From contig NZ_QBKN01000025.1 of assembly GCF_003054175.1 (NCBI RefSeq), forward strand, positions 1-64,000: a stretch of DNA of 64,000 nucleotides, given 5' to 3'. Origin of the DNA: Allosediminivita pacifica. Its GTDB lineage: Bacteria > Pseudomonadota > Alphaproteobacteria > Rhodobacterales > Rhodobacteraceae. The position numbers were made by a program, and so were the translations under genes. Positions 59,493 to 64,000 of this stretch are shown in pieces (within the stretch, counting starts at the first letter, position 1; each line of letters opens with the position of its first letter). A model generated the notes under the pieces. The model was not told the origin of the DNA. It did not search any database and worked only from the letters and a program-made list of their open reading frames with translations.

Positions 59493-60263
59493 ATGCCATT
59501 TTTCAAGATAGACCAGCGGCTTGTCTACTACGCCCACGTGCCCAAGTGCGGCGGGTCCTCCATCGCGCAATACATTCGCGACCGGTTCGGCCCACTCGCA
59601 TTTCATGAAAGCGGCTTTCTCTCACGACCCGAGGCAGAGCGCTGGACGAAATCCTCGCCCCAGCACGTGGACGCCGAGGTTCTCGAACGCCTGATCCCGC
59701 TGTCCTTCTTCGACGCGGTATTCACCATTGTGCGGCACCCGGTCAAACGCGCGGTGAGCACCTACCATTTCCAGCTGGAACTCGAGCAATCGATCCTCCC
59801 CGGTACGAGTTTTTCCGATTGGCTTAGCGGGCTTGAGGAACGCCACGCGCGGGATACCTTTGCCTTTGACAATCACACCCGACCGATGACCGAGATCGTG
59901 CCTGAAGGCGCCACCGTCTTTCATATGGAACATGGGCTCGACAGTCTCGTGCTCTGGTTCGACGCCGTATCGGGCCGGGCCGAGGGCCCGCGCGCCATTC
60001 TCCCCGAGAACACGCGCGGCGACTACGTTCAGGTCAGTGGCGAGCGTGTCACCCCGTCCGAAGGTGATATCGCCGCGATCGCCCGGATCTACGCCGCCGA
60101 TTTCAAACGCTTCGGCTACGTGCCCGACGACTTTGCTCCTGTCGCCGCCGCACCGCAGCTCGACGCCGGCTTCCTCAAGGCCCGGGACAAGGCCCTCGCC
60201 AATGCTGCCAGTCCGGTGGGCCGTCTGCGGCGCAAGGTTGTCCGCAGGCTTCAACGGCTCTGA
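59493..60263 (+). CDS. Sulfotransferase family protein
   Basis: This 256-residue sulfotransferase (Sulfotransfer_2-like) has the 5'-phosphosulfate-binding motif YYAHVPKCGGSSIAQYI at residues about 12-28 and the 3'-phosphate-binding motif FTIVRHPVKRAVSTYHFQ near 77-94. It would move sulfate from PAPS to a hydroxyl group, probably on the surface polysaccharide made by this locus. It ends 12 bases before the flippase gene and is co-transcribed with it. Confidence 0.86.
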   Translation: MPFFKIDQRLVYYAHVPKCGGSSIAQYIRDRFGPLAFHESGFLSRPEAERWTKSSPQHVDAEVLERLIPLSFFDAVFTIVRHPVKRAVSTYHFQLELEQSILPGTSFSDWLSGLEERHARDTFAFDNHTRPMTEIVPEGATVFHMEHGLDSLVLWFDAVSGRAEGPRAILPENTRGDYVQVSGERVTPSEGDIAAIARIYAADFKRFGYVPDDFAPVAAAPQLDAGFLKARDKALANAASPVGRLRRKVVRRLQRL

Positions 60264-60275
60264 CGGACCCGGGGA

Positions 60276-61667
60276 ATGCTTCGCAAGGCCCTTCTGATCC
60301 TGTCGGGAAATGCGGCCGCCTCGCTTCTCCTGTTCGCACGCAACCTTGTCATCGCGCGGCTGATCGCGGTCGAGGATTACGGGATCGCCTCGACCTTCGC
60401 GATTGCGATGTCCGTCGTCGAGATGGCCTCGCAACTTGGCCTTCAACAGATGATCGTCCAGGCGCGCGAAGGGGAGGACCCGCATTTCCAGGCCGCCCTG
60501 CAGGGCTTCCAGGTGCTGCGGGGCGTGATCTCGGGCGTGGTGCTTTTCCTCGCCGCGGGGCTCGTCGCGGATTTCCTGATTATCCCCGAGGTCGCCTGGG
60601 CCTATCAGGTCATGGCGCTGGTCCCCGTCCTGAACGCGCTACAGCACTTCGACATCCACCGCATGAACCGCGACTTGCGCTTCTGGCCTTTGATCCTGAC
60701 GGGCGCAGTGCCGGCACTCCTGTCGCTCGCGGCCCTGTGGCCGCTGACGGTCTGGTTCGGCGACTACCGCGTGATGCTCTTTGCACTGATCGTGCAGGCT
60801 GCCATCGCTACGATCACCTCCCATGCCACTGCCGAGCGCCCCTACCGGCTGGTGCTCGACCGACAGATCATGGCACGATCGCTCGCGTTTGGCTGGCCGC
60901 TGCTGATCAACGGCTTCCTGCTTTTCGCGGTCTTCCAGGGCGACAAGCTGATCGTGGGCCGAGAGCTCGGGATGGCGCCGCTCGCCATCTTTTCCATGGG
61001 CGTGACGCTCACACTGACCCCGACGCTGGTGCTCGGGAAATCGGCGCAGAACTTCTTCCTGCCGCAGCTCGGGCGCCTGGCCACGTCACGTGACGAAGAC
61101 CCCGCGCCCTTCGCCACCGTCGCGCAGGCCATGCTTCAGGCCACGCTTCTGAGCAGCTGCCTTCTGGTCCTCGCGATCCTCTTGCTTGGGCCGATGCTCG
61201 TCACGGTCGCGCTAGGCGACAAATACGCCGAACTGATCCCGCTGCTTGCACTCTTCGCGGTTCAGCAGGGGCTGCGGTCTTTCCGGACGGGGCCGAACGT
61301 CATTGCCCTTTCCGGCGGCCACACCGTGAATGCCATGCTGTCTAACGCCGTCCGCGTAGCCAGCCTGCCGCTGGCATGGTGGGTGATCGCGAGGGGCGGG
61401 AGCATCGCCAGCCTGCTGACCATCGCTGTCATCGCCGAAATACTGGGCTTCGTGGTGGCGATGGCGATGGCGCAAAGGTCGCTCTCGCTCTCGTTCCGCC
61501 CAAGCTGGCCCGCGATCGCGCTTTCCGCTCTGATCATTCTGGCCGTCGGCGTGACGGTCGTCAGCCCAGGCCTCGCCACCCTCGGCCTCTGGGCCTCGGC
61601 AATCCTCTTCGTGCCGCTGCTCTGGAGCATGAAGGAGTTCCGGCACAACATCCGCGCCGCTGCCTGA
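60276..61667 (+). CDS. Polysaccharide flippase (Wzx/MOP family)
   Basis: This 463-residue protein has about fourteen membrane helices of the MOP/polysaccharide synthase type, starting ILSGNAAASLLLFARNLVIA and VEDYGIASTFAIAMSVVEM, as in WzxC. It would move undecaprenyl-linked repeat units to the periplasm. Together with the ligase/polymerase-like protein and the priming transferase it makes a Wzx/Wzy-type route. Confidence 0.9.
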   Translation: MLRKALLILSGNAAASLLLFARNLVIARLIAVEDYGIASTFAIAMSVVEMASQLGLQQMIVQAREGEDPHFQAALQGFQVLRGVISGVVLFLAAGLVADFLIIPEVAWAYQVMALVPVLNALQHFDIHRMNRDLRFWPLILTGAVPALLSLAALWPLTVWFGDYRVMLFALIVQAAIATITSHATAERPYRLVLDRQIMARSLAFGWPLLINGFLLFAVFQGDKLIVGRELGMAPLAIFSMGVTLTLTPTLVLGKSAQNFFLPQLGRLATSRDEDPAPFATVAQAMLQATLLSSCLLVLAILLLGPMLVTVALGDKYAELIPLLALFAVQQGLRSFRTGPNVIALSGGHTVNAMLSNAVRVASLPLAWWVIARGGSIASLLTIAVIAEILGFVVAMAMAQRSLSLSFRPSWPAIALSALIILAVGVTVVSPGLATLGLWASAILFVPLLWSMKEFRHNIRAAA

Positions 61668-61699
61668 GGCGCGAGAGCGGAAACCCGGCCCCGCCTCAG
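61664..61699. terminator. Hairpin between convergent flippase and exosortase genes
   Basis: CTGAGGCG (61664-61671) and CGCCTCAG (61692-61699) are perfectly complementary around a 20-base loop and sit exactly between two convergent stop codons. There is no T-run, so the strength is uncertain. Confidence 0.4.
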
Positions 61700-61708
61700 A
61701 CACCGGAG

Positions 61709-63304
61709 CTACTCCGGAATGTAGCGCGGCAGAGGCTCGAGCGCCTTGGCCATGAAGCCCTGAAGCCGCGCGTCCGCATCGGCTTCGGTCTCATTGGGGC
61801 CAATCGTCGTGACGAAACGCACAAGCGCGCCGTCCGTCCGTCCCCGCGTGAGGCTGTCCTTCAGGACCGAGATCTTGGCCGCGAAGTCGTTGGTCATGCG
61901 CGTGCCACGCTGCTCGAACCAGTAGTAGACCAGTTGCCGGTTCAACCCCTTCTCGATCACCGCGCGATTGACGGTGAATGTGTCGTAGACCGTCTGCGGC
62001 ATCGACACCTCGTAGGGATCGAGCGAATAGATCTCCCATCCGCCGTTGGGCAGGCAGACCTCGGGCGAATGAAGCCCCTCGCCCTCGGTCTGGCTATGAT
62101 ACCAGGCCGAGAAGAACTGCACCGGTTCGGCGCCGGGCGACATGTAGACCGCGTTCACGTAATCCGACGCGCCGAGAACCTCTTCCACCTCCTCGTCGAG
62201 CGGCACGAAGGTTGCCGACCAGTCGTCGAAACGGCTGGGGAAGAGCGCGAAACTGTCGCGCGGCGGGGCCGAAGGCTCCACCCGCGGGGTGACGATGAAG
62301 GCCGCGGCCACCGCCGTCGACACCAGCGCCGCCATGATCAGCCCGCGCGACGCGTCGATCCCGAAGATGCGCGAGGCCTGCGGGCCGAGCCCCTGGAAAT
62401 CGAGGTCGATCGTATCGGCCAGCGACTTGGGGTTGCGCGTCATGCGCTGCAGGATCACCGCGGTCAGGAACAGGATGCCAACGCAGGCGCCGAAGATCAC
62501 CCAGCCCTCGAAGAAGTGCAGGAAGCCCTCGGCCTGGCCGATGCCATGACTGTTCACCAGCACGCCGATCATGCCGATCCGGAACGAGTTCATGAAGACG
62601 GTGAGGGGCGCGGCCATCACAAAGAGCAGCGCCTTGTGCCAGAACGGCCCGCGATAGAGGATCGCCGTCAGGTAGGAAAAGCTCAGGATCGGGAAGAGAT
62701 AGCGCAGCCCCGAACATGCCTCGGCCACCTGCAGCTTGAACGGGCCGAGGTCGATGATGTTGCCATCAAGATAGACGGGGATGTCCATCATCCGGATGAA
62801 CCAGACCCCAAGCTCGGACGAGATCCCCTGCAGGAAGATCGTCATCTGCCAGTAGAGGAACTGCGGCAGCGGCAACATGAACACCAGGTGCAGCACCGGA
62901 AGCTGGTGCCGCTTGCCCTCGGCCCAGCCGAAGCAGACCAGAACGACCCCCGCCACCCAGAGGATGAAGGCATAGGTCACCACGTCCGGAATCGAGGCGA
63001 GGTTGCCGAGGATGCCAAGCACAAGTGCGGCGACGATCACCGCGACGCCCGGCCAGCGGTTGACCGGGGTGCCCGCCGGCAGGTGGGTCTTGTCGCGCAG
63101 TTCCCGCAGGAAAAGGTAGAGCGAGATCAGCGGAATCAGCGGGCCGTGGCTGTACTCGGGCGTGATCCAGGCGCGGCCCAGCGACAGGAACCCAAGCCAG
63201 TAGATCGGAACGGCCGACAGCATGAGCAGCACGAACCACCCGATCCCCTGCATGTTGAGGGGGCGATCCAGGATCTGCCGTTGGACAGAAGCGGTGCCGG
63301 ACAT
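61709..63304 (-). CDS. xrtD: Exosortase D (XrtD, VPLPA-CTERM-type) fused to EpsI
   Basis: The protein has 531 residues from ATG 63304 with AAGGATC upstream. The N-terminal multi-helix exosortase domain has the catalytic Cys197 ([12 protein letters not shown]), Arg242 ([10 protein letters not shown]) and His263 ([11 protein letters not shown]). The C-terminal soluble EpsI domain has [14 protein letters not shown]. This fused form is the XrtD type that sorts VPLPA-CTERM proteins in Rhodobacterales. Such enzymes cut and anchor C-terminal-tagged proteins at the membrane and sit next to exopolysaccharide loci. No VPLPA-CTERM substrate is visible in the window. Confidence 0.93.
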   Translation of the reverse strand: MSGTASVQRQILDRPLNMQGIGWFVLLMLSAVPIYWLGFLSLGRAWITPEYSHGPLIPLISLYLFLRELRDKTHLPAGTPVNRWPGVAVIVAALVLGILGNLASIPDVVTYAFILWVAGVVLVCFGWAEGKRHQLPVLHLVFMLPLPQFLYWQMTIFLQGISSELGVWFIRMMDIPVYLDGNIIDLGPFKLQVAEACSGLRYLFPILSFSYLTAILYRGPFWHKALLFVMAAPLTVFMNSFRIGMIGVLVNSHGIGQAEGFLHFFEGWVIFGACVGILFLTAVILQRMTRNPKSLADTIDLDFQGLGPQASRIFGIDASRGLIMAALVSTAVAAAFIVTPRVEPSAPPRDSFALFPSRFDDWSATFVPLDEEVEEVLGASDYVNAVYMSPGAEPVQFFSAWYHSQTEGEGLHSPEVCLPNGGWEIYSLDPYEVSMPQTVYDTFTVNRAVIEKGLNRQLVYYWFEQRGTRMTNDFAAKISVLKDSLTRGRTDGALVRFVTTIGPNETEADADARLQGFMAKALEPLPRYIPE

Positions 63305-63440
63305 GAATTGATCCTTTGGAAATGCCTTGCGCACAGGGCCTTACGTGCCGGCCCGCATTACGACAAAAATGTGGCGCCTGACAAGAAGACCGACTCAAAC
63401 GTGACGATATGTTGATAGGTCCGCGCCCATGGTCGCCGTT

Positions 63441-64000
63441 TCAGAAACGGCCGTCCCAATCCCGGCTCATTGTCAGGAAAACGGAATTCGATGCGGCCAA
63501 ATCCGAATCGTCGCGCAGGGTGCGCCCCGCGCCCACCGAAAGCTGCCAGTCACGAGTCAGCTGCCGGTCCATGCTCGCCGTCAGTCCCAGTTGCGATGTG
63601 TCATCGCCCTCGCCCAGGTACTCGGTGTCGGCGTAGGTCGCGAAGAGACCGAACTGAGTGAGCGGGTCATAGGTCATCTGCCAGCCGGCCCGCGCCGTCG
63701 TCGACAGGATGGTTTCGCCGTCGTTGTCCTGCCCGACCTCGCGGTCGAGGTAGGCTGTCACGCGGCTTGTGCGCGTCGGCTGCATCTCGAAGGCAAGCGT
63801 CGCGACAAGCTCGGTCCCGTCGTCGTGGATCGAGCTTGCACCGAGGTCGAGACTGATCTCGCCCGTCCGGCCAAGCTCCTGTGTCACGCCCGCCGTCACG
63901 GTAACCCGGTCCTCGGCCCGATCCGGCGTGGTGAAGGAGACGGTCGCGCGATACTCGCCGGTCGGACGCAGGGCCGTCAGCCCGAGCCCGTACTCGGTCG
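63441..64000 (-). CDS. Outer-membrane beta-barrel protein, 5' end outside the window
   Basis: The frame is open from the window end at 64000 to the stop at 63441 (186 codons). The translation alternates short beta-strand-like segments (GEYRATVSFTTP, ELVATLAFEMQPTRTSRVTA, TQFGLFATYADTEYLG, WQLSVGAGRTLRDDSD) and ends in an aromatic residue (DWDGRF), the outer-membrane insertion signal. Barrel proteins of this kind are frequent beside exosortase/EPS loci. A GTG at 63899 is internal, not the true start. Specific function is unknown. Confidence 0.82.
   Translation of the reverse strand, partial: TEYGLGLTALRPTGEYRATVSFTTPDRAEDRVTVTAGVTQELGRTGEISLDLGASSIHDDGTELVATLAFEMQPTRTSRVTAYLDREVGQDNDGETILSTTARAGWQMTYDPLTQFGLFATYADTEYLGEGDDTSQLGLTASMDRQLTRDWQLSVGAGRTLRDDSDLAASNSVFLTMSRDWDGRF

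Noticed and set aside
1-64000. CRISPR arrays, tRNA or rRNA genes, prophage or integrase genes
   Set aside because: No regularly spaced repeats, cloverleaf-like sequences, integrase or phage genes were recognised on reading both strands; only the IS5 relic is mobile in origin.

Overview
The window is one continuous stretch of high-GC DNA with tightly packed, often ATGA-overlapping genes. It looks like an alphaproteobacterium of the Rhodobacterales (Roseobacter/Paracoccus-like). The evidence is the nirK-nirV and norCBQD gene order with nnrU, NnrS and pseudoazurin, the many TRAP and ABC uptake operons, and an EpsI-fused exosortase beside an exopolysaccharide locus. This is inferred from gene content only. 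I saw no rRNA, tRNA or CRISPR array.

Layout. (1) 1-2471: edge of an off-window gene, a divergent LysR regulator / DJ-1-PfpI pair, and a decayed IS5-type transposase. (2) 2533-9440: a minus-strand sugar operon in the order solute-binding protein, ABC ATPase, permease, tagatose kinase-like PfkB, GatZ, LacI regulator. It would suffice for D-tagatose uptake and conversion to fructose 6-phosphate. (3) 9952-22038: a denitrification island with nnrS, pseudoazurin, a Crp/Fnr regulator, a DUF1858 protein, norCBQD, two small membrane proteins, nnrU, hemN, nirV and nirK. At least four Crp/Fnr-type palindromes lie at its promoters. It covers nitrite to NO to N2O; nitrate reductase and nosZ are not in the window.

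(4) 22576-28781: an NMT1-type ABC transporter in one operon with a PuuE/allantoinase-like deacetylase, an NAD epimerase/dehydratase and an SDR, flanked by a convergent IclR regulator; its substrate is unknown. (5) 29355-36315: a quinate/shikimate catabolic cluster (type II dehydroquinase, TRAP transporter, two-module dehydroshikimate dehydratase, quinate/shikimate dehydrogenase) with a divergent TetR gene and twin operator-like palindromes. (6) 36365-46843: htpX, then a long minus-strand nitrogen-compound cluster: RpiR regulator, glutamine synthetase-like ligase, complete branched-chain-type ABC transporter, acetamidase/formamidase, N-formylglutamate amidohydrolase-like enzyme and isochorismatase-like amidohydrolase. 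It looks like a pathway for an amide or N-formyl compound.

(7) 47022-64000: an exopolysaccharide/cell-surface locus with a priming sugar transferase, two acyltransferase-3 proteins, three glycosyltransferases, a ligase/polymerase-like membrane protein, a secreted beta-helix protein, a hexapeptide acyltransferase, an SGNH hydrolase, a GDP-mannose dehydrogenase-like enzyme, a sulfotransferase, a flippase, exosortase XrtD and an outer-membrane barrel protein cut by the window end. Two of these genes (sugar transferase near 47168, acyltransferase near 57566) carry single-base frameshifts at short homopolymers, so either the locus is decaying or the assembly has errors there.

The most interesting untested material is the regulatory architecture of the denitrification island, the N-formyl/amide cluster and the NMT1/PuuE-like cluster.
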